DNA of 43,684 nucleotides from Treponema sp. (lineage in GTDB: Bacteria; Spirochaetota; Spirochaetia; Treponematales; Breznakiellaceae). The stretch is taken from NCBI GenBank assembly GCA_031257385.1, contig JAIROT010000037.1:1-43684 (forward strand), in the 5' to 3' direction. The notes under the pieces were generated by a model. The model did not search any database, was not told where the DNA came from, and saw only the letters and a program-made list of their open reading frames with translations. The first letter of the stretch is position 1, and each line of letters opens with the position of its first letter. Shown here one piece after another: positions 15,392 through 25,248 of this stretch. Position numbers and translations under genes: made by a program.

Positions 15392-18379
15392 ATGGCTAAA
15401 CGAAAAGAAGTGTACTTCTTCGGCGAAGGTAAAGCCGAAGGGGACGCGAAAATGAAAGAAGTGCTGGGCGGCAAGGGCGCCAACCTCGCGGAGATGACCA
15501 ATATGGGAATTCCTGTTCCGCCGGGATTTACCATCTCTACGGCGGTGTGCGCCGAATATTATGAGCATAAAAAAAAATATCCCGCCGGCGTTAAAGAGGA
15601 AGTAGAGGCGAACCTCAAAAAGCTTGAAAAGATAATGGGGAAGAAGCTCGGCGATCCCGGCGATCCCCTGCTGGTTTCGGTCCGTTCCGGCGCTGCGGTT
15701 TCCATGCCCGGCATGATGGATACGATTCTCAACCTGGGGATGAACGACAAGGTGGTGCAGGGACTTTCCCTGAAGACCGGCAATCCCCGTTTCGCCTGGG
15801 ACGCCTACCGGCGTTTCGTCCAGATGTACGGTGACGTGGTCATGGGCGTGGAACACGAGTTGTTTGAGCAGGCCATCAGCGGCATTAAAAAATCAAAAAA
15901 CGTCGAGCTTGACACGCAGCTCAATGCCGAAGACCTTGAAGCGCTGGTTGACGAATACAAAAAAATCATCAAGAAAAGTACCGGCAGGGACTTTCCCCAG
16001 ATACCGCTGGATCAGCTCTGGGGCGCGATCAACGCCGTTTTCGGTTCATGGATGAACGAACGGGCCATCAAATACCGGCAGCTCAACGGCATCCGCAGTC
16101 TCAAGGGAACGGCGGTGAACGTACAGTCCATGGTATTCGGTAATTTTGGCGAAGACTCCGGCACCGGCGTGTGCTTCAGCCGCGATCCTTCCACCGGCGT
16201 CAAAGAATTTTACGGCGAATACCTGATGAACGCCCAGGGTGAGGATGTGGTGGCCGGTATCAGGACGCCGGAAAGGATCGCCACGCTGGCCAAAAGGAAT
16301 CCGGTCATTTACAAGCAACTGGTGGGTATAAAAAACAAGCTGGAAAAACATTTCAAAGACATGCAGGACATGGAATTCACCGTACAGCAGGGCGAACTCT
16401 TCCTGCTCCAGACCCGCAACGGCAAGCGGGCAGGGACTGCCGCGGTAAAATGCGCGGTGGACATGGTTGCCGAAGGCCTGATCGATAAAGAAACCGCGAT
16501 TATGCGGGTAACGCCGGCGCATCTGGATCAGCTGCTCCACCCGATGATCGATCCCGCGGCCGGCAGGGAGGCCAAACCCATTACCAAGGGCCTTAACGCC
16601 TCCCCCGGCTCGGCAGCGGGACGTATCGTTTTTACCGCCAAAGAAGCCGAAATATGGCACGAAAGGGGAGAAAAGGTACTTCTGGTGCGCAAAGACACCA
16701 GCCCTGAGGATATCGGCGGCATGGTGGTTTCCCAGGGGGTGCTTACATCCACAGGCGGCATGACCAGCCACGCGGCGGTAGTGGCCCGCGGCATGGGGAC
16801 TCCCTGCGTCGCCGGCGCGAAAGGCGTTTCGATGCAGGGCAATACCGCCGTTATCGGCGGCAAGACTTACCGGGAAGGGGACTGGCTCACCATTGACGGG
16901 TCTACCGGCGAGGTGTATGAAGGCCGCCTGCCTTTGGTGGTTCCGGCCATTTCCAAAGACATGAACATATTCCTCAAGTGGTGCGACCAGGTGCGCGCCC
17001 GCGCCGTACGGGGCCCAATTAAAGGTTTTGATGTCAGAACCAACGCGGATCAGCCGGAAGACGCCATACGGGCTTTTGATTTCGGCGCGCAGGGCGTGGG
17101 TCTCTGCCGCACCGAGCACATGTTCTTTGACAAAGAGAAACTGATCCATTTCCGGGCTATGATCGTCGCCGACACCGGGGAAGAGCGGAAAAAGCATTTA
17201 CAGGAGATACTGCCCCTCCAGAAAAAGGATTTCTTCGGTATATTCAAGGCAATGGAGGGACGGCCCGTTACCATCAGGCTCCTGGATCCGCCGCTTCATG
17301 AATTCGTCCCTCACACCAAAGAAGAAGTGGATGAACTTGCCGCCTATCTCAATGTGAGTCATGATGTGCTGCAGCCCAAGATCGACCGGCTTATTGAAGC
17401 CAATCCCATGCTGGGGCACCGCGGCTGCCGCCTTGCGGTAACATACCCTGAGATTTATGATATGCAGGTGGAAGCAATCGCCCTGGCCGCGGTGGAATGT
17501 GTTTTGGCAAAGATCCCCGTGCAGCCTGAGATCATGATCCCCATTGTCGTTACCGCGCGGGAGTTAAAGCTCCTGCGGCCTAACGCTGAAAAAATGATTG
17601 CAAAAGTCTTTGGTGCGGCGGGCATTAAAATGCAGGTGAAGATCGGTACGATGATAGAAGTGCCCCGCGCCGCGATCCGCGCCGGTCACATTGCCAAATA
17701 CGCGGACTTCTTCAGCTTCGGTACCAACGATCTTACTCAGATGACTTTCGCCTTTAGCCGTGATGACATTGCTTCATTCCTTCCGATGTATCTGCAGAAG
17801 AATGTGCTTGATGTGGATCCTTTCAACTCAATTGACGAGGACGGCGTTGGAGGCTTGATGCGCTTCGGAATAAGAGAAGGAAGAACGGTTAAACCTGATC
17901 TTAAGATCGGGATATGCGGAGAGCACGGTGGAGATCCCGCAACTATTGACTTTTGTTATAGGGCGGGATTAAGCTATGTGTCATGTTCACCATTCCGGGT
18001 ACCGCTGGCACGGCTTGCCGGCGCACAGGCGGTTATAAATCATTCCGGAAAGATTATAAAGGGAAAAGAGTCGGTAAAGACCGATAAACCCGCTGCTGTC
18101 AAGGTGAAAGGCAGTAAAAAATCTGTGAAGGGGGACAAGAGAATGGCAGTAACAACAACTGCAAAAAAGCCTGCGGCTAAGAAACCGGCCGCAAAGACTG
18201 CCGCGGTCAAGAAACCGGCGGCAAAAAAGCCGGCGGCTAAGGCGCCCGCCGAGAAGAAGCCCGCAGCTAAAAAGCCGGCCGTAAAAAAAGCCGCCGCAAA
18301 GACTGCCGCGGTCAAGAAACCGGCCGTGAAAAAACCGGCGGTAAAAAAGCCGGCGGCTAAGGCGCCCGCTGCGAAGTAA
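15392..18379 (+). CDS. ppdK: Pyruvate, phosphate dikinase with C-terminal H1-like Lys/Ala/Pro-rich extension
   Basis: VYFFGEGKAEG...LGGKGANLAEMTNMGIPVPPGFTIS; GGMTSHAAVVARGMGTPCVAG (phospho-His); GICGEHGGDP. From ~18050 the tail is AKKPAAKKPAAKTAAVKKPAAKK. Confidence 0.96.
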   Translation: MAKRKEVYFFGEGKAEGDAKMKEVLGGKGANLAEMTNMGIPVPPGFTISTAVCAEYYEHKKKYPAGVKEEVEANLKKLEKIMGKKLGDPGDPLLVSVRSGAAVSMPGMMDTILNLGMNDKVVQGLSLKTGNPRFAWDAYRRFVQMYGDVVMGVEHELFEQAISGIKKSKNVELDTQLNAEDLEALVDEYKKIIKKSTGRDFPQIPLDQLWGAINAVFGSWMNERAIKYRQLNGIRSLKGTAVNVQSMVFGNFGEDSGTGVCFSRDPSTGVKEFYGEYLMNAQGEDVVAGIRTPERIATLAKRNPVIYKQLVGIKNKLEKHFKDMQDMEFTVQQGELFLLQTRNGKRAGTAAVKCAVDMVAEGLIDKETAIMRVTPAHLDQLLHPMIDPAAGREAKPITKGLNASPGSAAGRIVFTAKEAEIWHERGEKVLLVRKDTSPEDIGGMVVSQGVLTSTGGMTSHAAVVARGMGTPCVAGAKGVSMQGNTAVIGGKTYREGDWLTIDGSTGEVYEGRLPLVVPAISKDMNIFLKWCDQVRARAVRGPIKGFDVRTNADQPEDAIRAFDFGAQGVGLCRTEHMFFDKEKLIHFRAMIVADTGEERKKHLQEILPLQKKDFFGIFKAMEGRPVTIRLLDPPLHEFVPHTKEEVDELAAYLNVSHDVLQPKIDRLIEANPMLGHRGCRLAVTYPEIYDMQVEAIALAAVECVLAKIPVQPEIMIPIVVTARELKLLRPNAEKMIAKVFGAAGIKMQVKIGTMIEVPRAAIRAGHIAKYADFFSFGTNDLTQMTFAFSRDDIASFLPMYLQKNVLDVDPFNSIDEDGVGGLMRFGIREGRTVKPDLKIGICGEHGGDPATIDFCYRAGLSYVSCSPFRVPLARLAGAQAVINHSGKIIKGKESVKTDKPAAVKVKGSKKSVKGDKRMAVTTTAKKPAAKKPAAKTAAVKKPAAKKPAAKAPAEKKPAAKKPAVKKAAAKTAAVKKPAVKKPAVKKPAAKAPAAK
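18191..18372 (+). repeat. DNA repeats encoding the KKPAAKK tail
   Basis: GCAAAGACTGCCGCGGTCAAGAAACCGGC occurs at 18191-18219 and 18296-18324. AAAAAGCCGGCGGCTAAGGCGCCCGC occurs twice, ~120 bp apart. Confidence 0.9.
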
Positions 18380-18417
18380 TAGCGTCCGGGTATTACAAAA
18401 ACCGTTTCCAGCCTGAA

Positions 18418-18455
18418 GAACAACCTGGCTGCTTGCCGTCAAGCGGTCAGGTTGT
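18418..18455 (+). terminator. Intrinsic terminator downstream of ppdK
   Basis: AACAACCTG...GCTTGCCGTCAAGC...CAGGTTGTT followed by CTTTTTG. Confidence 0.85.
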
Positions 18456-18531
18456 TCTTTTTGCCCCTGCCTGTCACGAGCGTGCTTTATAGAAAACGAA
18501 TAATACGCTACACTACCGGAGAGGTGTAAAA

Positions 18532-19497
18532 ATGAAAAGGGATTTACAAAAACTGATGTTACTCGTTCTGGCAGGATGCGCCGCGGCGATGCTGCCGGCC
18601 CAAACGTCCGGCAAAGTTACCATTTACGGATTGAAGGGACCTTCCGGGGTAGGTATGATCCGGCTTTTTGAGGAACCTCCCCGCGCGGCCGGTTTTGAAA
18701 TAAGCGTGGAGGCCCTTGCCCAGGCCGACCTCATGGCGGCGAAGTTTATCGCGGGCGAAGCGCAGATCGGAATTTTGCCCCCCAATGTGGCGGCGAAAAT
18801 CGCCTCATCGGGGAAAAAGATTCAGATTGCGGCGATTACGGGAACGGGCATGCTCAGCCTGCTTTCCGCGGACCCTTCGGTACGGCGCTTCGAAGATTTA
18901 AAGGGCAAAACCGTGGAAGTCGCCGGTCAGGGCGCCACACCCGATTATGTGTTCAGAAAGATCCTGTTGTCCAAAGGGATAAACCCCGACAGGGATCTCA
19001 AACTGGGTTACGCCCTGGCCTACCCGGAAATAGCCCAGGCCCTTATCGCGGGCCGGGTCGGTCTGGCCCTGCTGCCGGAACCTTTCGCAACCATGGCACG
19101 TAACGGGAACAGCAGCCTCACGCTTGTGGGCGATATTCAGGACGAGTGGATCAGGCTGTATGGCGGCGCGAATTATCCGATGACGGCGCTGGTAGTGGAC
19201 GGCGCTTTTGCGGCGGCCAACAGCGGCCTTGTCAAAACGGTACTGGAAAGCCTCGATGCCTCGGTTAAGTGGGTCACGGCGAATCCCGCCGCCGCGGGGG
19301 CCCTGGTTGAAAAACACGAACTGGGTCTGCGCTCCCCGGTGGTGGCCGCCGCCATCCCCCGGAGCAACTACGTCTTTATCTCCGCCGCCGAAGCCAGGCC
19401 GGGCATCGAAGCCCTGTTCAGGGCCTTTCTGGAATTCGCCCCCGCTTCAATAGGGGGCGCGCTGCCGAAGGATGATTTTTACTATATCCCAAGATAG
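18532..19497 (+). CDS. ABC transporter substrate-binding protein (NitT/TauT/SsuA-like)
   Basis: Signal peptide; FEDLKGKTVEVAGQGATPDYVFRKILLSKGI; MTALVVDGAFA. Followed by permease and ATPase genes. Confidence 0.87.
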   Translation: MKRDLQKLMLLVLAGCAAAMLPAQTSGKVTIYGLKGPSGVGMIRLFEEPPRAAGFEISVEALAQADLMAAKFIAGEAQIGILPPNVAAKIASSGKKIQIAAITGTGMLSLLSADPSVRRFEDLKGKTVEVAGQGATPDYVFRKILLSKGINPDRDLKLGYALAYPEIAQALIAGRVGLALLPEPFATMARNGNSSLTLVGDIQDEWIRLYGGANYPMTALVVDGAFAAANSGLVKTVLESLDASVKWVTANPAAAGALVEKHELGLRSPVVAAAIPRSNYVFISAAEARPGIEALFRAFLEFAPASIGGALPKDDFYYIPR

Positions 19498-19501
19498 GCT
19501 G

Positions 19502-20314
19502 ATGACGGATAACAAAGAAAAAGACGCGGGGAGAGGCAACCGGTTTACCGGTTGCCGGGATTCCGGTTTCAGCCCGGCGCACTGGACAGCGGGAGGAATC
19601 CTGCTGCTGCTGCTTTTTTGGGAATTTGCCTCGCTGCTTCGCGGAAGCGAGTTGTTGCTGCCCGGCCCCCTGCCGGTACTGCGGCGCTTTATCCGGCTCA
19701 TCGGCAGCGGGCGCTTCCTCCTGTCCCTGGCCGAAAGCGGCCTGCGGGTATTTTGGGGAATGGCAATATCCGTTCCGCTGGGCATCATGGCGGGCGCTGC
19801 CGCGGGGCTGAACAGGCGCGCCGGCTCTTTGCTGAGGCCGCTCTTTCAGGTGATTTCCGCGACTCCGGTAATGTCGGTGATTCTTATCGCCTTTCTCTGG
19901 TTCGGGCAGGAACGGACGCCGGTTTTTACCGCGTTTCTCATGATTTTCCCCGTTACCGCCGCCGCCGTCATCGCGGGCCTCTCGTCCCTGGACCCCAAAT
20001 TGAAAGAACTCTTCGCCGTGTACCGCATCTCCCGCAAAGAGCGCTTCTGGTCGCTGTACCTGCCCGGTATCGCCCCCTTTATCCTGGGGAGCCTGCGCGG
20101 CTGCCTTTCCCTGTGCTGGAAAGTGGTGGTCGCGGCGGAAGTCTTGATCCAGCCCCGCCGCGCTCTGGGCACGGGCATGCAGGCCGCCAAAGCCCAGCTT
20201 GAAACCGCGGAACTTTTCGCCTGGACCGCCGGCACGGTGATTGCCGCCGCGTTGAGTCAGGCCCTGCTCGGCCTTCTGCTCAACCGGCTGCAAAGGCGGC
20301 GCCGGAACCGATGA
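19502..20314 (+). CDS. ABC transporter permease (SsuC/TauC-like)
   Basis: Multiple TM segments; ISATPVMSVILIAFLWFGQERTPVFTAFLMIFPV; KVVVAAEVL. Confidence 0.88.
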   Translation: MTDNKEKDAGRGNRFTGCRDSGFSPAHWTAGGILLLLLFWEFASLLRGSELLLPGPLPVLRRFIRLIGSGRFLLSLAESGLRVFWGMAISVPLGIMAGAAAGLNRRAGSLLRPLFQVISATPVMSVILIAFLWFGQERTPVFTAFLMIFPVTAAAVIAGLSSLDPKLKELFAVYRISRKERFWSLYLPGIAPFILGSLRGCLSLCWKVVVAAEVLIQPRRALGTGMQAAKAQLETAELFAWTAGTVIAAALSQALLGLLLNRLQRRRRNR

Positions 20315-21030
20315 CATCAATTTCGTTCCGTAGCGTGGATTTCGGCTTTGACGCAGACGCGCCCGTTTTCAAAAACCTCTCGCTGGAACTGGGTAATGAA
20401 AGCCCGGTACTTATCCTCGGACCTTCAGGCTGCGGAAAAACCACGCTGCTCAGGCTTATCGCCGGATTGCTCAAGCCCCGGGCGGGGGATATTCTCATTA
20501 CCGCCGACTCGCCGCTTCCGGCAAGCGTGGTCTTCCAGGAGCCGCGCCTTCTGCCCTGGAAGACGGCGCTTGAAAATGTGGAACTGCCCCTTTTGGAATT
20601 AATGGGGAAAAAGGCCGCCGAAGAGCGTTCTCGCGCTTTTCTCCGCCGGGTTTCAATGGAAGACAAAGACAGCGCCCTGCCCCATGAACTTTCAGGCGGC
20701 CAGCGCCAGCGGGTGAATCTGGCGCGGGCCTTCGCTTTTCCGGGGCAGGCCCTCCTCATGGACGAGCCGTTTCAGTCCCTGGACATTCCCCTCCGTGTCG
20801 CCCTCATGGACCTTACCCGCGTCCTTACGGCGGATTTTCCCCGCCTCACCCTTATGGTAACCCACGATCCCCGGGAAGCGGTCTACCTGGGAGAACGGAT
20901 CCTCGTCCTGGGAAAAAGTCCCGCAGGGATCATCCACGACGGCCCGGTGCGCCTTGACCGTCAGGACCGGAGTTACGGTTCCGCCGCGCAGGGAAAACTC
21001 GAACAGCAATTGCTGGCCTTGCTTGAATAG
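20311..21030 (+). CDS. ABC transporter ATP-binding protein (SsuB/TauB-like)
   Basis: LGPSGCGKTTLLRLIAGLLKP; LSGGQRQRVNLARAFAF; LLMDEPFQSLD. Confidence 0.93.
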   Translation: MTSISFRSVDFGFDADAPVFKNLSLELGNESPVLILGPSGCGKTTLLRLIAGLLKPRAGDILITADSPLPASVVFQEPRLLPWKTALENVELPLLELMGKKAAEERSRAFLRRVSMEDKDSALPHELSGGQRQRVNLARAFAFPGQALLMDEPFQSLDIPLRVALMDLTRVLTADFPRLTLMVTHDPREAVYLGERILVLGKSPAGIIHDGPVRLDRQDRSYGSAAQGKLEQQLLALLE

Positions 21031-21226
21031 CGCCCGGAAGCGCCGCGTTTACTTTGCGGGACAAATTCCACGGCCGGGGTGGAGCTTACCGAACAAGCCC
21101 TCGCCGACATCGGCCTGTGCCTCCGGCAATTCGGACAAAAAATCTTCGTATCAGTTTTCAAAAGAGCCCCTTTCGGTGACTTCCTTTACAGCCCCAAAAC
21201 CTCGAATGAGAGAATTTTTTGCGGAT

Positions 21227-21472
21227 TTACGCTTCTTCCAGCCCCAGTTCCTCGTTGGTATCGGAACCGGACCCGGTCACTTCCTCAGGACCGGCGGCGG
21301 CCTCTTTCTTTTTGGGCTTGTTTCTTGATATTGACCGGGGCCGGTGGCGGGTACGGGCCACATAGGAGACAAGGGACATATAGATGAGTACGGCAAGGGT
21401 TACGGCGATAACCTGCCAGGACGTGACTACTTGTAATAACAGGGCGACTATTTCTTTTGAGAATATTACCAT
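21227..21472 (-). CDS. Small single-TM hypothetical protein with charged C-terminus
   Basis: One hydrophobic segment (VVTSWQVIAVTLAVLIYMSLVSYVA) then a K/R-rich and E-rich tail. Confidence 0.5.
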   Translation of the reverse strand: MVIFSKEIVALLLQVVTSWQVIAVTLAVLIYMSLVSYVARTRHRPRSISRNKPKKKEAAAGPEEVTGSGSDTNEELGLEEA

Positions 21473-21600
21473 TTAATTTAATTATCGGCATATAGGGGTA
21501 GATTAATAATTTCCGCCCCCTGTAAGAGAGTTTGCATTTTCTACCGAAATATATAATAATAGGTATGTCCTGTCAAAACGGCGGAATAAAGGAGGGTTTG

Positions 21601-22587
21601 GTGGAATCACGAAAACTGAAAAGTTTTATACCGCGGCCATTTTTGCTCTCTCTGTTGTTTGTGTCAATGGTCGGACTTGCCTATGCGCAGGCGGAAAGGG
21701 GCGAGCCGGACGCGGCTTCTCCGGACTCCGCTTCGACAAGCTCGTTTTCCCCGCGCTTTCTGGCGGGTATAAACCTCTATCGGGAGGCCTCCTGGCTTGC
21801 GGCCGCGGCAGAGCTGCGGGCGGCCCAGGAATTGGCTGAGACCATGTGGGAATGGACCGAGGCGCTGTACTGGGTCGTGCTCACCGAGCTTGCCGCCTCG
21901 GATTACGGTTCGGCACTGCGGGATATGGACGAACTGGAAAGGCGTTCTCCGGAAAGCGGCCGAAACGCCGATATGGTCTACCACCGGGCCAGGGCCTACT
22001 ACTATCTGGGCTATTACGATGAAGCCATCGTGCTCCTCAAAAAATACGCCGACGGGGCGGGGGAGGGGGGGGAGTCCCGCAAAGCCGCCGCCATGTACTG
22101 GATAGGGGAGTGTCTCTATTCGATGGGGCAGATGGAACGGGCCGCGGATTTCTTTACCATAGTGGTTGACCAGTACCCCGGCAGCGTTAAATACGAGGCC
22201 GCCACCTACCGGCTGGAACTGATCAAGCAGAAAAAGATCGAGAGCGAACTTTTGACCATGTTAAAATGGAGTCACGAAGAGTCCCTCAGGACGGTTGAGG
22301 AATATCAGCGGAGGGAAAAGACCTACGATCAGGCTCTGAACGCCTACCAGAAGCGCCTCGCCGATGTCCTGAAAGATACCCAGCTTGCAGACCTTGAAAG
22401 CGCCAACATTGAGTACCAGCGGCAGCTTGCCGAGGCTAATGAGCGGATACAGGATCTGGAGGGGAAGCTCGTAAGCGCCCGCAGCCAGGGCCTGCCGGAT
22501 GAATTAAAGGTCAAGGCCCAGCAGCTCAGAAACGAAATAAAATGGAACCTCAATAATCTGGAATCAGGGGACGGAGGTTCTTTTTGA
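21601..22587 (+). CDS. TPR-repeat periplasmic protein
   Basis: GTG start after AAGGAGGG; signal peptide; TPR-like helices (YHRARAYYYLGYYDEAIVLLKKYA, YWIGECLYSMGQMERAADFFTIVVDQYPGS); coiled-coil C-terminus. Confidence 0.82.
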   Translation: MESRKLKSFIPRPFLLSLLFVSMVGLAYAQAERGEPDAASPDSASTSSFSPRFLAGINLYREASWLAAAAELRAAQELAETMWEWTEALYWVVLTELAASDYGSALRDMDELERRSPESGRNADMVYHRARAYYYLGYYDEAIVLLKKYADGAGEGGESRKAAAMYWIGECLYSMGQMERAADFFTIVVDQYPGSVKYEAATYRLELIKQKKIESELLTMLKWSHEESLRTVEEYQRREKTYDQALNAYQKRLADVLKDTQLADLESANIEYQRQLAEANERIQDLEGKLVSARSQGLPDELKVKAQQLRNEIKWNLNNLESGDGGSF

Positions 22588-23582
22588 AAACCAGACCGTC
22601 CGCCTGCCTTTTCGCCCTGTTTTTCTTCTTTGCCGGCGTTTTTAATCCCCGCGGTCTTGTCGCGCTGGAATTCAGGCACGGGCTGATCCGCCTCATTATC
22701 CATGAAAATACCGGCCGTTTTTCCCTCTTTTACCTTGCCGATCCCGAAACGGACCGCTACGAGCCGCTTTTTTCCCACCAGGATCCCCGGACGAGTTTTC
22801 TGGCGGTAAACGTGGACAGCAGAGTCTACCGGATCGGGGAGAACCCCGTTTTTACTATCCGCGTCGAGAAGAACCAGGCAAGGCCGGCGATTATTTTTGA
22901 ATCCCCTTTTCTGCGGATACGGCAGGAATTTTCCTTTATTAAAACCCCCGGTTCCCCGGAAAGCAACGGGATCAAAATCACGGTGCGTCTTGAAAACAGG
23001 GAATCCAGGCAGATCAGGGCGGGGATGCGTCTGCTCATAGACACAAATCTGGGGGAAGGTTTTGGGGAATACCCCTTTGTGACGGATACGCAGGTCATTA
23101 CCGCCGAGACGGCTATCGGCCTTGCAAGCGAGGATCGCTGGTGGGTATCCCGAAACAGCCGCTTTTCCCTTATGGGAAGTATTTTTGCCGGCCAGGATGT
23201 CGGGCCGGATTTTCTGCATTTCGCCAACTGGAAGCGCCTGAACGATTTGCCCTGGAAAGTGGGCTATACTCCGGGGCGGAATTTTAACCTTCCCCCGTAT
23301 TCCATGGGAGATTCGGCGGTTTGTTATTATTATGATCCCGCCCCCCTTCCGCCGGGGGAAACGGCAAGCTATTCGATTTTTCTCGCCGCGGAAGATCCCG
23401 CCGGTTTCGGTTTTAAGACCTTTATCTCACCCGAACAACGGGAAGCGGATCTTATCCTGATGCGTGATCTGATGGGCCGCCTTGATCTGTTTCTTGCGGG
23501 GGAAATTGCCATAAACGGCGAAGAGCTGGCCGACATGGAGCGTATCATAGCCCAGATTAAAGCGCGCAACGAATTGCGCTAA
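22584..23582 (+). CDS. Hypothetical secreted protein
   Basis: Signal peptide; ORF translationally coupled (ATGA-type overlap) to the TPR gene; no family recognised. Confidence 0.75.
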   Translation: MKTRPSACLFALFFFFAGVFNPRGLVALEFRHGLIRLIIHENTGRFSLFYLADPETDRYEPLFSHQDPRTSFLAVNVDSRVYRIGENPVFTIRVEKNQARPAIIFESPFLRIRQEFSFIKTPGSPESNGIKITVRLENRESRQIRAGMRLLIDTNLGEGFGEYPFVTDTQVITAETAIGLASEDRWWVSRNSRFSLMGSIFAGQDVGPDFLHFANWKRLNDLPWKVGYTPGRNFNLPPYSMGDSAVCYYYDPAPLPPGETASYSIFLAAEDPAGFGFKTFISPEQREADLILMRDLMGRLDLFLAGEIAINGEELADMERIIAQIKARNELR

Positions 23583-23586
23583 ACGC

Positions 23587-24717
23587 ATGAAAACAGATCC
23601 CATTTTACACAAGGCGGCGCGGCTCGCCAAATCGGGCAATTACGAAGAAGCCATCAGGACTTTGGAGTCTGAGGTAAACCGCTATTACGGCTCGTTCCGG
23701 TATTATTACCTGCTGGGCGCGTGCTGCCTCCATGCCGGCGATTTCGGCGGCGCGCTGACCTATTTCCGCCTTGCCAGCAAGGTAAAAATACGGGACCCGC
23801 TGGCCCTGCTGGGCCTGGCCGCGCTCTATCTCAGGCGGGGTGAAACCGACCGGGCGGTGGATTTTTACCTTGAGGTTCAGGACATAGACCGGAAAAATAA
23901 AACCGCGAAAAAAGCCCTTAACGTGATCCGCAAACATGCGGGCGCGGAGAGCTTTTCCGCCTGGCTTGAATCAGGCAGGCTTTCTTCTCTTTTTCCGCCT
24001 ATTCCTTCCCCCGGATTTTCGGCCCGTATACTCATTATCCCCGCCCTTGTTCTCACGGCCGTACTGCTTATCGTCTGCGGGGCGCTGATACGGTTCCGCC
24101 TGCTGCCCAACCCCTTTAATCCCCGTGGAAACCGGAGCGGAGTCGCCGAATTTACCCTGAACAGGGAAGAGCGGAACGCCCCGGTCGAAATTGGCGGCTC
24201 TTACCGTTACATACTGACCAGGGATCAGGTACTGGCCTGCTACGACAAAGCTCTGGCCCTTTTTACCGAATACCGGGACGACGCGGCGAAGGTAAACCTG
24301 AACCGTATCCTGGAATCCAACGCATCCGACAGCCTGAAAAACAGGGCGCGCATACTGCTCACGTTTACGGAAGCGCCCGGTTTTGATAACTTCAGGCGGA
24401 GCGACAATGTTTCCTACAGCGATATAATCGCCGATCCGGCACTTTACCGTGACGTGCATGTGGTATGGCGGGGAATGGCCACCAATGTGGAGACAAACGG
24501 GAATAGCACTACCTTTGATTTCCTGGTGGGCTACGATACCCGCAAAACCCTGGAAGGCATAGTACCGGTGGTATTTGACCGGGCCCTGTCTCTCAGTCCT
24601 GAGCGGCCCCTTGAAGTACTGGGGCGGGTGTCGTTTCTCAGTTCTCAGGGCGAGGCGATCCGGCTTGAAGGCGTGGCGATCTACCAGTCCGGCCGCCTGG
24701 AGAATCCCGGCAATTGA
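23587..24717 (+). CDS. TPR-containing membrane protein
   Basis: YYLLGACCLHAGDFGGALTYFRLASKV...LLGLAALYLRRGETDRAVDFYLEV, then a TM helix. Confidence 0.8.
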   Translation: MKTDPILHKAARLAKSGNYEEAIRTLESEVNRYYGSFRYYYLLGACCLHAGDFGGALTYFRLASKVKIRDPLALLGLAALYLRRGETDRAVDFYLEVQDIDRKNKTAKKALNVIRKHAGAESFSAWLESGRLSSLFPPIPSPGFSARILIIPALVLTAVLLIVCGALIRFRLLPNPFNPRGNRSGVAEFTLNREERNAPVEIGGSYRYILTRDQVLACYDKALALFTEYRDDAAKVNLNRILESNASDSLKNRARILLTFTEAPGFDNFRRSDNVSYSDIIADPALYRDVHVVWRGMATNVETNGNSTTFDFLVGYDTRKTLEGIVPVVFDRALSLSPERPLEVLGRVSFLSSQGEAIRLEGVAIYQSGRLENPGN

Positions 24718-25190
24718 AAGCGGTGGTTCAGCGGGTTATCGGGGCCTCGGTAAGGGTTGACGGCGGCCTGCGGGGGAGCATAGATTCAGGTCTTTTGGTA
24801 TACCTGGGCGTGGCGCTGGAAGATGACCGGTCCGACGCGGACTGGCTTGCGGAAAAAATCGGCAATCTCCGTATTTTCGAGGACGCCGAAGGAAAGATGA
24901 ATCTTTCGCTCAAGGACCTGATTCAGGGCCTAAGCTCCGGCAGAGAGAGGGCTTCAATCGGCGTGCTGGCGGTTTCCCAGTTCACCCTTTTGGGGGACGC
25001 CCGCAAAGGCCGGCGTCCCTCCTGGGGAAGGGCAGCCCCGCCTGAAAAAGCAAAGCGGCTTTACGAATACTTTATGGGTAGAATCCGCGAAGAAGGACTG
25101 CTCTGCGAAAGCGGGGAATTTCAGACCCACATGAAAGTCACGTATACCAACGACGGCCCGGTAACGATTCTGCTGGACAGCAGGGAGTAG
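24714..25190 (+). CDS. dtd: D-aminoacyl-tRNA deacylase (D-Tyr-tRNA deacylase)
   Basis: MKAVVQRVIGASVRVDG; GVLAVSQFTLLGDARKGRRPSW; FQTHMKVTYTNDGPVTILLDS. TTG start. Confidence 0.95.
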   Translation: MKAVVQRVIGASVRVDGGLRGSIDSGLLVYLGVALEDDRSDADWLAEKIGNLRIFEDAEGKMNLSLKDLIQGLSSGRERASIGVLAVSQFTLLGDARKGRRPSWGRAAPPEKAKRLYEYFMGRIREEGLLCESGEFQTHMKVTYTNDGPVTILLDSRE

Positions 25191-25248
25191 TATCGCGATT
25201 ACCGGGCCGCGGGCCGCGCAAAAAACACGAATCCTCCACAAAATTTAC

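Noticed and set aside
16046-17197. 383-aa minus-strand ORF
   Set aside because: Antisense to the conserved core of PPDK; no independent family signal.
17987-18442. Minus-strand ORFs with FFAAGFLTAAVF repeats
   Set aside because: Complement of the Lys/Ala/Pro repeat; hydrophobic repeats are a by-product.
20973-21161. 62-aa minus-strand ORF beginning MKTDTKIFCPNCRRH
   Set aside because: Looks briefly like a Cys-rich zinc motif but overlaps the ABC ATPase end and has no second ligand pair or RBS; could be a remnant but unsupported.
22060-22075. G-quadruplex in the TPR gene
   Set aside because: G runs present but the spacing is irregular and it sits in ordinary coding sequence; kept only as a slippage note.
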